A DNA stretch of 64,000 nucleotides, from NCBI RefSeq assembly GCF_900112525.1, contig NZ_FOMD01000003.1, positions 310,001-374,000 on the forward strand, read 5' to 3'. The notes below the pieces were generated by a model. It did not search any database and was not told the origin of the DNA. It worked only from the letters and a program-made list of their open reading frames with translations. The translations under genes and the position numbers were made by a program. This document shows, in pieces, positions 22,717 through 32,305 of this stretch. The stretch comes from Klenkia taihuensis (GTDB lineage: Bacteria; Actinomycetota; Actinomycetes; Mycobacteriales; Geodermatophilaceae). How positions within the stretch are numbered: the stretch's first letter is position 1; each line of letters opens with the position of its first letter.

Positions 22717-23543
22717 AATCCAGCGCGGCGCCGTCCGCCCGGCCGTCGGTGAGCCCCGACGACGGGCGTACGCGCGACCGCGTCACCGGCCTGCTGCTCG
22801 AGCACGGCGCGCAGACCGCCACCGAGCTCGCCGGCCGCCTGGGCGTCTCCCCGGCCGCCGTCCGCCGGCACCTGGACTCCCTCGTCGCCGAGGGGCACGT
22901 GACCGAGCTGGTGAGGTCGCGCAGCGGGCAGGGCGCCGAGCGGGCCCTGCCCGGCTCGGTCCGCGGCCGGGGTCGCCCGGCCCGGCACTTCGTGCTCACC
23001 GACGCCGGCCGCGCCGGCTTCCCGCACGCCTACGACGACCTCGCGCTGACAGCGCTGCGGTTCGTCGCCGCGCACGGCGGGCCGGACGCCGTCCGGGACG
23101 TCGCCGAGCAGCAGCTCGCCGGCCTGGAGGAGCGCTGCTCCACCGCCGTCGAGCGGGCCACCGCCACCACCGGCAGCGCCCCCGTCGACCGCGCCCAGGT
23201 GCTCGCCGAGGCGCTGACCGCCGAGGGCTACGCTGCCTCGGCCTCCGCGCTCTCCGGCGGCGGGCAGCTGTGCCAGCACCACTGCCCGGTGGCGCACGTG
23301 GCCGCGGAGTTCCCGCAACTGTGCGAGGCCGAGACCGCGGTGATCGGCCGGCTGGTCGGCACGCACGTGCAGCGGCTGGCCACCATCGCCCACGGCGACG
23401 GCATCTGCACGACCCACATCCCGGGCCGCCTGTCCGGGAACACCAGCCGGGCCCCGCGCCCTGTACCCACCGAGCGGTCGGCCCAGCGCCGGCCCGCACC
23501 GAGCACCACCCCCCAGTCAGCCCGGGAGAGGACGCCCGCATGA
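22713..23543 (+). CDS. sufR: Iron-sulfur cluster-binding repressor SufR
   Basis: 276 residues. An N-terminal winged helix-turn-helix (about 22-70, [20 protein letters not shown]) is followed by a dimerisation region and a C-terminal [4Fe-4S] site. Cysteines at 187, 191, 204 and 232 have spacings of 4, 13 and 28, which are the spacings I recall for the cluster ligands of mycobacterial SufR (175, 179, 192, 220). SufR senses cluster status and represses the suf operon when clusters are sufficient. A Pro/Arg-rich tail of about 30 residues follows. Its TGA overlaps the sufB ATG, and a near-consensus operator overlaps its own start. Confidence 0.93.
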   Translation: MESSAAPSARPSVSPDDGRTRDRVTGLLLEHGAQTATELAGRLGVSPAAVRRHLDSLVAEGHVTELVRSRSGQGAERALPGSVRGRGRPARHFVLTDAGRAGFPHAYDDLALTALRFVAAHGGPDAVRDVAEQQLAGLEERCSTAVERATATTGSAPVDRAQVLAEALTAEGYAASASALSGGGQLCQHHCPVAHVAAEFPQLCEAETAVIGRLVGTHVQRLATIAHGDGICTTHIPGRLSGNTSRAPRPVPTERSAQRRPAPSTTPQSARERTPA

Positions 23544-24973
23544 CCACCACCCAGCCCACCACGCCGCTGACCCAGGACGAGCAGATCGACCAGCTCGGCC
23601 GCTACAAGTACGGCTGGGCGGACGCCGACGTCGCCGGCGCCTCGGCCCGCCGTGGCATCAACGAGGAGGTCGTGCGCGACATCTCCCGGCGCAAGAACGA
23701 GCCGGAGTGGATGCTCGACCGCCGCCTCAAGGCGCTCAAGCTGTTCGGCAAGAAGCCCATGCCCGACTGGGGCTCGGACCTGTCCGGCATCGACTTCGAC
23801 AACATCAAGTACTTCGTGAAGTCGACCGAGGCGCAGGCCGCGACCTGGGACGACCTGCCGGCCGACATCAAGAACACCTACGACAAGCTGGGCATCCCCG
23901 AGGCCGAGAAGCAGCGCCTGGTCTCCGGTGTGGCGGCCCAGTACGAGTCCGAGGTCGTCTACCACAAGATCCGCGAGGACCTGGAGGAGCAGGGCGTCCT
24001 GTTCCTGGACACCGACACCGCGCTGCGCGAGCACGAGGACCTGTTCCGCGAGTACTTCGGCTCGGTGATCCCGTCCGGCGACAACAAGTTCGCCGCGCTG
24101 AACACCGCCGTGTGGTCGGGTGGCTCCTTCATCTACGTGCCGCCGGGCGTGCACGTGGAGATCCCGCTGCAGGCCTACTTCCGGATCAACACCGAGAACA
24201 TGGGCCAGTTCGAGCGGACCCTGATGATCATCGACGAGGGCGCCTACGTGCACTACGTCGAGGGCTGCACCGCCCCGATCTACAAGTCCGACTCCCTGCA
24301 CTCCGCGGTCGTCGAGATCATCGTCAAGAAGAACGCCCGCTGCCGGTACACGACCATCCAGAACTGGTCGAACAACGTCTACAACCTGGTCACCAAGCGG
24401 GCCGTGGCCCACGAGGGCGCGACCATGGAGTGGGTCGACGGCAACATCGGCTCCAAGGTGACGATGAAGTACCCGGCCGTGTGGATGACCGGCGAGCACG
24501 CCAAGGGCGAGGTCATGAGCATCGCCTTCGCCGGCGAGGGCCAGCACCAGGACGCCGGCGCCAAGATGGTGCACGCCGCGCCGCACACCTCCTCGACCAT
24601 CGTGAGCAAGTCCGTCGCCCGGGGCGGTGGCCGCACCTCCTACCGCGGCCTGGTCCAGGTCGACGAGGGCGCCCACGGCTCGGCCTCGACGGTGAAGTGC
24701 GACGCGCTGCTGGTCGACACCATCAGCCGCTCCGACACCTACCCCTACGTCGACGTCCGCGAGGACGACGTGTCCATGGGCCACGAGGCCACGGTCTCCC
24801 GGGTCAGCGAGGACCAGCTCTTCTACCTGATGAGCCGCGGTCTGTCCGAGGACGAGGCGATGGCGATGGTCGTGCGCGGCTTCGTCGAGCCGATCGCCCG
24901 GGAGCTGCCCATGGAGTACGCCCTCGAGCTGAACCGCCTGATCGAGCTGCAGATGGAAGGTGCCGTCGGCTGA
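23540..24973 (+). CDS. sufB: Fe-S cluster assembly protein SufB
   Basis: 477 residues. Scaffold component of the SufBC2D complex where clusters are built. Diagnostic segments include YKYGWADAD near the start, [32 protein letters not shown] and [14 protein letters not shown] with the C-terminal [15 protein letters not shown]. The start ATG 23540 overlaps the sufR stop and has GGGAGAGG upstream. No intein interrupts the gene; mycobacterial sufB genes often carry one. Its TGA overlaps the sufD ATG. Confidence 0.97.
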   Translation: MTTTQPTTPLTQDEQIDQLGRYKYGWADADVAGASARRGINEEVVRDISRRKNEPEWMLDRRLKALKLFGKKPMPDWGSDLSGIDFDNIKYFVKSTEAQAATWDDLPADIKNTYDKLGIPEAEKQRLVSGVAAQYESEVVYHKIREDLEEQGVLFLDTDTALREHEDLFREYFGSVIPSGDNKFAALNTAVWSGGSFIYVPPGVHVEIPLQAYFRINTENMGQFERTLMIIDEGAYVHYVEGCTAPIYKSDSLHSAVVEIIVKKNARCRYTTIQNWSNNVYNLVTKRAVAHEGATMEWVDGNIGSKVTMKYPAVWMTGEHAKGEVMSIAFAGEGQHQDAGAKMVHAAPHTSSTIVSKSVARGGGRTSYRGLVQVDEGAHGSASTVKCDALLVDTISRSDTYPYVDVREDDVSMGHEATVSRVSEDQLFYLMSRGLSEDEAMAMVVRGFVEPIARELPMEYALELNRLIELQMEGAVG

Positions 24974-26295
24974 TGACCGACTCGAAGACTCCCGACACGA
25001 TCGCCGGGCCCGCCGAGTCCGCCGCGCTGGCCAGCGAGCTGTTCGCCGACGGCGTCGGCGCGCAGGCCGGCCCGCCGACCACCCCGGCGGCGGGCACCGG
25101 CGGCCCGGCCGGGGCGCACAGCCACGGCGGCCCGGTGCCCACCGGCTCCCCGGCCGAGCGCTTCACCTCGACCGACCCCGACGACTTCGCCGTCGTCACC
25201 GGCCGCGAGGAGGACTGGCGGTTCACCCCGATGAAGCGGATCCGCCCGCTGCTCGAGGGCGCCGACACCGGCCGGCGACCCGACTGGGACGCCGACCTGC
25301 CCGAGGGCGTCGAGCTGACTACCGTCGGCGCCGACGACCCGCTGCTCAAGGGCCTGCCCGAGCCAGTCGACCGGCTCGCCGCGCTCACCCGGGTGCGCGC
25401 CGGCGGCGCGACCGTCGTCCGCGTCCCGGCCGAGGCCCAGCTCGCCACCCCGGTCACCCTGACCCTGCGCGGCCAGGGCGCCGAGGACGTCGTCTGGGGC
25501 CAGACGGTCATCGAGGTCGGCCGGTTCGCCAAGGCCACCATCGTGCTCGACCACCAGGGCGAGGCGCGCTACTCCGGCGCCGTCGCCGTCGTCCTCGGGG
25601 ACGGTGCGCAGGTCGAGCTGGTCAGCGTGCAGGACTGGGCGCCGGGTGCCGCGCACGGCGGGCAGTACGACGCCGTCGTGGGCCGCGACGCCTCGTTCAC
25701 CCAGGTCGTGGTGACCCTCGGCGGTGACCTGGTCCGGCTGGTCAGCAACGTGACCTACGCCGGCCCCGGCGGCTCGGTGGACCTGTTCGGCGTCTACTTC
25801 GCCGACGAGACCCAGCACCAGGAGCACCGCCTGTGGGTCGACCACGCGGTGCCCAACTGCCGCAGCAACGTCGTCTACAAGGGCGCGCTGCAGGGCGAGC
25901 AGGCGCACACCGTGTGGGTCGGCGACGTCCGGATCCGCCCGGCGGCCACCGGCACCGAGACCTACGAGCTCAACCGCAACCTGGTGCTCACCGACGGCGC
26001 CCGCGCCGACTCGGTCCCCAACCTGGAGATCGAGACCGGCGAGATCGTCGGCGCCGGCCACGCCAGCGCCACCGGCCGGTTCGACGACGAGCAGCTGTTC
26101 TACCTCTGCTCGCGCGGCATCGACGCCGAGACCGCCCGCCGCCTGGTGGTGCGCGGCTTCTTCGCCGACGTCGTCCAGCGCATCGGCGTCCCGGCCCTGC
26201 AGGACCGGCTGATGGGCACCATCGAGCAGCGGCTCGGCGCCCTGCCGGGCCTGGAGGAGCAGGAGACGCCGGAGTCGGAGCTGCAGCCGGCATGA
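24973..26295 (+). CDS. sufD: Fe-S cluster assembly protein SufD
   Basis: 440 residues. Paralogue and partner of SufB in the SufBC2D scaffold. The beta-helical core begins near residue 75 (DDFAVVTGREEDWRFTPMKRI) after a low-complexity Ala/Gly/Pro-rich N-terminal segment; the C-terminal LFYLCSRGIDAETARRLVV motif and the HASATGRFDDEQ segment are family signatures. The N-terminal linker looks unstructured. ATG 24973 and its TGA overlap both neighbours, giving strict stoichiometric coupling. Confidence 0.95.
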   Translation: MTDSKTPDTIAGPAESAALASELFADGVGAQAGPPTTPAAGTGGPAGAHSHGGPVPTGSPAERFTSTDPDDFAVVTGREEDWRFTPMKRIRPLLEGADTGRRPDWDADLPEGVELTTVGADDPLLKGLPEPVDRLAALTRVRAGGATVVRVPAEAQLATPVTLTLRGQGAEDVVWGQTVIEVGRFAKATIVLDHQGEARYSGAVAVVLGDGAQVELVSVQDWAPGAAHGGQYDAVVGRDASFTQVVVTLGGDLVRLVSNVTYAGPGGSVDLFGVYFADETQHQEHRLWVDHAVPNCRSNVVYKGALQGEQAHTVWVGDVRIRPAATGTETYELNRNLVLTDGARADSVPNLEIETGEIVGAGHASATGRFDDEQLFYLCSRGIDAETARRLVVRGFFADVVQRIGVPALQDRLMGTIEQRLGALPGLEEQETPESELQPA

Positions 26296-26627
26296 GCTTC
26301 CAGCGGGCCTGCGCGCTGAGCGAGATCGGCGAGGGCGAAGCCGTGCCCGTCGTCGTCGGCGACGTCGAGCTCGTGCTCGCCCGGCACGACGGCACGGTCT
26401 ACGCCCTCACCGACCTGTGCTCGCACCAGGACTACCCGCTGAGCGACGGGGGCGAGGTCGAGATGGTCGACGGCGTCCCCACCATCGAGTGCACCTGGCA
26501 CGGGTCGTGCTTCGACCTGCGCACCGGTGCGCCCACCAACCTGCCGGCCAACCAGCCGGTCACCACCCACCCGGTCCGCGTCGAGGGCGACGACGTCCTC
26601 GTCGACACCTCCGCGGCCGAGAACTGA
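26292..26627 (+). CDS. Rieske [2Fe-2S] ferredoxin-like protein of the suf operon
   Basis: 111 residues, a single Rieske domain of the non-heme dioxygenase ferredoxin type. Ligand motifs are CSHQDY (Cys-x-His) and CTWHGSCF (Cys-x2-His), about 20 residues apart. Such a gene between sufD and sufC is common in actinobacterial suf operons; a role as electron donor during cluster assembly is inferred, not shown. The ATG overlaps the sufD stop by four bases, and sufC begins 16 bases after its stop. Confidence 0.92.
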   Translation: MSFQRACALSEIGEGEAVPVVVGDVELVLARHDGTVYALTDLCSHQDYPLSDGGEVEMVDGVPTIECTWHGSCFDLRTGAPTNLPANQPVTTHPVRVEGDDVLVDTSAAEN

Positions 26628-26643
26628 GAGAGGCACCACCCAG

Positions 26644-28756
<2,113 letters not shown>

Positions 28757-28757
<1 letters not shown>

Positions 28758-29212
28758 TGAAGCTGCAGGACATGTACCAGGAGATCATCCTGGACCACTA
28801 CCGGAACCCGCACGGCCGCGGGCTGCGGGAGCCGTTCGACGCCGAGGTGCACCACGTCAACCCCACCTGCGGGGACGAGGTGACCCTGCGCGTCAAGGTC
28901 GACGGCGACACCCTCACCGACGTGTCCTACGAGGGCATGGGCTGCTCGATCAGCCAGGCGTCGGTGTCGGCGATGTACGACCTGGTCGTCGGGCGCAGCG
29001 TGCAGGACGCGCTGGCCACCGGCGACGACTTCATGAAGCTGATGCAGGCCAAGGGCGACCAGGCGGTCGCCGACGAGCTCGAGGACAGCCTGGAGGACGC
29101 CGTGGCGTTCGCCGGGGTGTCGAAGTACCCCGCGCGCATCAAGTGCGCGCTGATGAGCTGGATGGCCCTCAAGGACGCCAGCGCCCGAGCCTGGGGAGGA
29201 CCCGCAGCATGA
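28757..29212 (+). CDS. sufU: Sulfur relay protein SufU
   Basis: 151 residues. Zinc-dependent sulfurtransferase that accepts sulfur from SufS by ligand swapping. The zinc ligands are visible as Cys38 and Asp40 (NPTCGDEV), Cys63 (GMGCSIS) and Cys130 (RIKCALMSW). The internal segment between Cys63 and Cys130 is of the SufU length, not the shorter IscU form. ATG 28757 overlaps the sufS stop; sufT overlaps its end. Confidence 0.96.
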
Positions 29213-29595
29213 CCGAGAGCACCGAGACCCCCGTGCAGACCCCTGTCGAGACCCCCGCGGCCCCGGTCATCAAGGCCGACATGGAGGAGCTCGAGGAGGC
29301 CATGCGCGACGTCGTCGACCCCGAGCTGGGCGTCAACGTGGTCGACCTCGGCCTGGTCTACGGCATGGAGGTCGACGACAACAACGTCGCCGTCATCGAC
29401 ATGACCCTGACCTCGGCGGCCTGCCCGCTGACCGACGTCATCGAGGACCAGGCCCGCCAGGCGCTCACCGGTGGCCCCGGCCCCGGCCTGGTCGACGACA
29501 TCCGGATCAACTGGGTCTGGATGCCGCCGTGGGGCCCGGACAAGATCACCGACGACGGCCGGGAGCAGCTGCGCGCCCTGGGCTTCCGGGTCTGA
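29209..29595 (+). CDS. sufT: SufT / MIP18 family Fe-S maturation factor (DUF59)
   Basis: 128 residues. A MIP18-like (DUF59) domain begins near residue 22 after a Thr/Pro-rich leader: MRDVVDPELGVNVVDLGLVY and MTLTSAACPLTD are the conserved strands, the latter with the family's reactive cysteine. SufT-type proteins help mature Fe-S proteins under high demand. It is the last suf gene; ATG overlaps the sufU stop. The next gene appears to start within a few bases of the sufT stop. Confidence 0.93.
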   Translation: MTESTETPVQTPVETPAAPVIKADMEELEEAMRDVVDPELGVNVVDLGLVYGMEVDDNNVAVIDMTLTSAACPLTDVIEDQARQALTGGPGPGLVDDIRINWVWMPPWGPDKITDDGREQLRALGFRV

Positions 29596-29612
29596 ACGAG
29601 CTCCTCGACCGG

Positions 29613-30215
29613 TTGGCGCGCGGGGACGACCCGCCCGCCGACGGCAGCGTGACCACGCGGCCCGCGCCCTCCGGGGCGCGGGCCGTCGTCGTGGGCGGCA
29701 CCGCCTGGGCCTGGGTCGGTGCCGACGTCGACCCCGCCTGGGTGGACGCGTGGGTCGCCGCCTCGCCCGACCCGGTCGCCGCGCCGCTGTCCGCCCGGTT
29801 CCTCGCCGCGCTCGCCGACGAGACCGGCGTCGAGCCGGGCGTGGTGGACGCCGTCCTGCTCGCCCCGTCCGCCCCCGTCGCCCCGGCGCTGTCGTTGCAG
29901 CCACTGGAGGCAGCCGACCACCCGCGGGTGCAGCGGGCGCACCGGCACCGCACCGGCGTGCGCGTGCTGGGCACGGCGGACGCCACCGCCCTGCTCACCC
30001 TGGGCCGCGGGTTGGCCGGCCGGTGGGAGGTCAGCATCGAGGTCGACCCCGCCGCCCGCGGGCGGGGCCTGGGCACGGCGCTCGCCGCGGCTGCCCCCGC
30101 CTTCGTCGACGGCCCGCTGTGGGCGCAGGTCGCCCCGGCCAACACCGCGTCGCTGCGCAGCTTCCTCGCCGCCGGCTACCGCGTGGTCTGCGCCGAGAGC
30201 CTGTTCGGCAGCTAG
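29613..30215 (+). CDS. GNAT-family N-acetyltransferase
   Basis: About 200 residues. The second half has a GNAT-like acetyl-CoA fold: EVSIEVDPAARGRGLGTAL corresponds to motif A (R/Q-x-x-G-x-G/A), followed by LWAQVAPANTASLRSFLAAGYR, a typical motif B. The N-terminal half is less conserved. The start is uncertain: no ATG or GTG gives the apparently conserved NELLDRLARGDDPPADG beginning; TTG 29613 is used here, CTG 29592 (overlapping the sufT stop) and GTG 29649 are alternatives. Translation may be coupled to sufT. Substrate unknown. Confidence 0.65.
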   Translation: MARGDDPPADGSVTTRPAPSGARAVVVGGTAWAWVGADVDPAWVDAWVAASPDPVAAPLSARFLAALADETGVEPGVVDAVLLAPSAPVAPALSLQPLEAADHPRVQRAHRHRTGVRVLGTADATALLTLGRGLAGRWEVSIEVDPAARGRGLGTALAAAAPAFVDGPLWAQVAPANTASLRSFLAAGYRVVCAESLFGS

Positions 30216-32287
30216 CGGAAGGTCCGCACCAGCGCCGGCACCGGGTCGCCCCGGCGGCGCTGACGTTCCCGGACCGCACCGACCAGCAGCAGCACCGCGC
30301 CGACGGCGAACAGCGCCACCACCCACGGCGTCGGGGCGCCGTCGGCCAGCCACCCGACCGTCACGCCCAGCACGCCGACCAGCCCCAGCACGAACGGTGC
30401 CCGGACCGCCCAGCCCAGCCCGCCGAGCACCAGCACCAGCGACGCGACCAGCGTGCCGACCTGCCGCGCCGGGGTGGGGTCGAGCACGGCCAGTGCCACC
30501 GACGGCAGCAGGGCCACCGCCAGGCCCGGCCCCCACGACGGCCAGCTCGCCCCGTGCGGCAGCGCCCGCCAGGTGCCGGCCAGCAGCACCGCCCCGGCGG
30601 CGACCGGTACGACCTCCGGCACGCTCCACCCGGCCAGCGCGGCCCCGGTCCAGGCGGCCGCCACCAGGCACAGCCCGCCCAGCACCCGGGTGCCCCGGCC
30701 GCGGGTGTCCTGGTCCTCCGCCGGCACGTCGGGCGGCTTCGTGCCGCGGGTGACGTCGCCGTGGCCCATCAGCGCGAGCCCGAGCACGGCCAGCAGGACG
30801 GCGGTCACCCCGGGCCGGCCGGACGACAGGGCCACCCCGGTGCCCAGCAGGCCCACCACCGACCCGGTGACCGCCGCCGAGCCGGCCGCGCGCACGTCGG
30901 GGGAGTCGGGGTCGGGTCCGGCGGCCCCCACGGGCGTCTCGGTGCGGCCGGTGTCGGCGGCGGCGAAGGCGTCCCGGACGTCGTCCACCCGGCCGGTGAC
31001 CGGTCGCGGCCCGCGGCCCACCCGCTGGCGCACCCAGGCCCGCACGCGCTGGTCGGCCCACCACGGCAGCACGACCGCGAGCACCACGGCCTCGGCCAGC
31101 GCGGCCACCGCGACCGCGACGAGCGCGGCCCCGACCGCGGCGCCGGACACCGGGCCCTCGCTGGTCAGCAGCACCACGGCCAGCGCCACGGTGCCCACCG
31201 CGATCGGCACGGTGGAGGGCCGGGTGTCGCGGTCGCGCACCGACAGCAGCACCGCCGCGGCGGCGGTGGTGACCATGAGCAGGCCGAGGTCGCCCCACCG
31301 GCCGGCGCGCCCGGTGCCGACGGCGGACAGCAGCACGAGGGTGGCCGCGGCCGACAGGCCGGCGTCCCGGGGCACCCAGTCCGGCCCGCGCGAGGCGGCG
31401 ACGGCGACCAGCGCGGCCAGGGCCAGCCCCAGGAACCCGGCGCCCAGCACCCACCGCGGCCCGGCCGAGGCGGCGGCACCGGCGACCGTGGACCCGGCCA
31501 CGACGCCGGCCAGCACCGGCACCAGCGGGCCGGCCACCGGCAGCCGCGGCACCCGGGGGTGCGTGGTGACCAGCAGCCCGAGCGAGGCGGCGACGGCGAA
31601 CCCGGCGGCGACGGCGGGCCGGTCCCCGCCCCACGCGGCCCGCTCGGCCGCCCAGACCCCGGTCAGCCACCACGGCACCGAGCCCAGCAGCCCGGCCAGT
31701 GCCACCACGCCGCGCCCGGCCCACGCGATCGCCAGCCCGGTCAGCGCGACGCCGAGCAGCACCCCGGTGAGCAGGTCGCTGCGCAGCTCCACCGCCCGGA
31801 CCGCCACCAGCACGGCGACCTGCCCGGCCGCCCACGCCGCCACCGGCCAGGTGCGCAACTGGGGGGCGACCAGCCGCAGTGCCCCCGTGCCCACGGCCAC
31901 CAGCAGGGCGAGGGTGCCGGCGGCGAGCTCCGGCCGCGGCGCCGTCCGGGCCCCCACGACGACGAGCGCCCCGGCGGCGACGACGGAGGCGACCGCCAGC
32001 GCCTCGCCGGCCGTCGGGGTGCCGACGTACCCCGCCAGCACCGCCAGCGCGGCGGCGACCACCAGCAGGGCGCAGACCGCGACCACCCCGGCGGGGGTGC
32101 CGACGGTGAACACCGAGAGCACGGCCCCGAGGACGGCGACCACCCCGGCGCCCAGCAGCAGCACCTGCGGCGTGACCCGGTCGCCGAGGGCGGCCGCGGG
32201 CACCGGCGGCGGGTAGGCCGGCCGGGCGTCCTCGGGGTAGGGCAGGGGCGGCAGCGGGGGAGCGGCGGCTGTGCGGCTCCCGTCCAC
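30212..32287 (-). CDS. Large polytopic membrane protein, tandem paralogue 2 (no zinc ribbon)
   Basis: 691 residues, almost entirely Ala/Val/Leu/Gly-rich hydrophobic helices, roughly 20 predicted. Function unknown. It starts with a short Pro-rich cytoplasmic segment (PLPYPEDARPAYPPP) and RVTPQVLLLGAG, and ends RAPFVLGLVG ... GAVLLLVGAVRERQRR. Both ends align by eye with the upstream gene at 32306-34447, so the two are paralogues. From memory the pair resembles proteins annotated as SCO7613 C-terminal domain-containing; unverified. GTG 32287 lies six bases after a TACGGT -10. Its stop codon shares the bases CTAG with the convergent GNAT gene. Confidence 0.8.
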   Translation of the reverse strand: MDGSRTAAAPPLPPLPYPEDARPAYPPPVPAAALGDRVTPQVLLLGAGVVAVLGAVLSVFTVGTPAGVVAVCALLVVAAALAVLAGYVGTPTAGEALAVASVVAAGALVVVGARTAPRPELAAGTLALLVAVGTGALRLVAPQLRTWPVAAWAAGQVAVLVAVRAVELRSDLLTGVLLGVALTGLAIAWAGRGVVALAGLLGSVPWWLTGVWAAERAAWGGDRPAVAAGFAVAASLGLLVTTHPRVPRLPVAGPLVPVLAGVVAGSTVAGAAASAGPRWVLGAGFLGLALAALVAVAASRGPDWVPRDAGLSAAATLVLLSAVGTGRAGRWGDLGLLMVTTAAAAVLLSVRDRDTRPSTVPIAVGTVALAVVLLTSEGPVSGAAVGAALVAVAVAALAEAVVLAVVLPWWADQRVRAWVRQRVGRGPRPVTGRVDDVRDAFAAADTGRTETPVGAAGPDPDSPDVRAAGSAAVTGSVVGLLGTGVALSSGRPGVTAVLLAVLGLALMGHGDVTRGTKPPDVPAEDQDTRGRGTRVLGGLCLVAAAWTGAALAGWSVPEVVPVAAGAVLLAGTWRALPHGASWPSWGPGLAVALLPSVALAVLDPTPARQVGTLVASLVLVLGGLGWAVRAPFVLGLVGVLGVTVGWLADGAPTPWVVALFAVGAVLLLVGAVRERQRRRGDPVPALVRTFR

Positions 32288-32299
32288 CGCCCCACCGTA
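32288..32299 (-). promoter_or_regulatory. Leaderless-type -10 element for the second membrane protein
   Basis: TACGGT on the minus strand (32299 to 32294) is followed by GGGGCG and then the GTG start. The 18-base intergenic gap has no ribosome-binding site, so a separate leaderless transcript is possible in addition to read-through from the upstream paralogue. Confidence 0.5.
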
Positions 32300-32305
32300 G
32301 GGGCC

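Noticed and set aside
23540-24973. Intein in SufB
   Set aside because: The gene is colinear with SufB over its full length and no splicing motifs are present.
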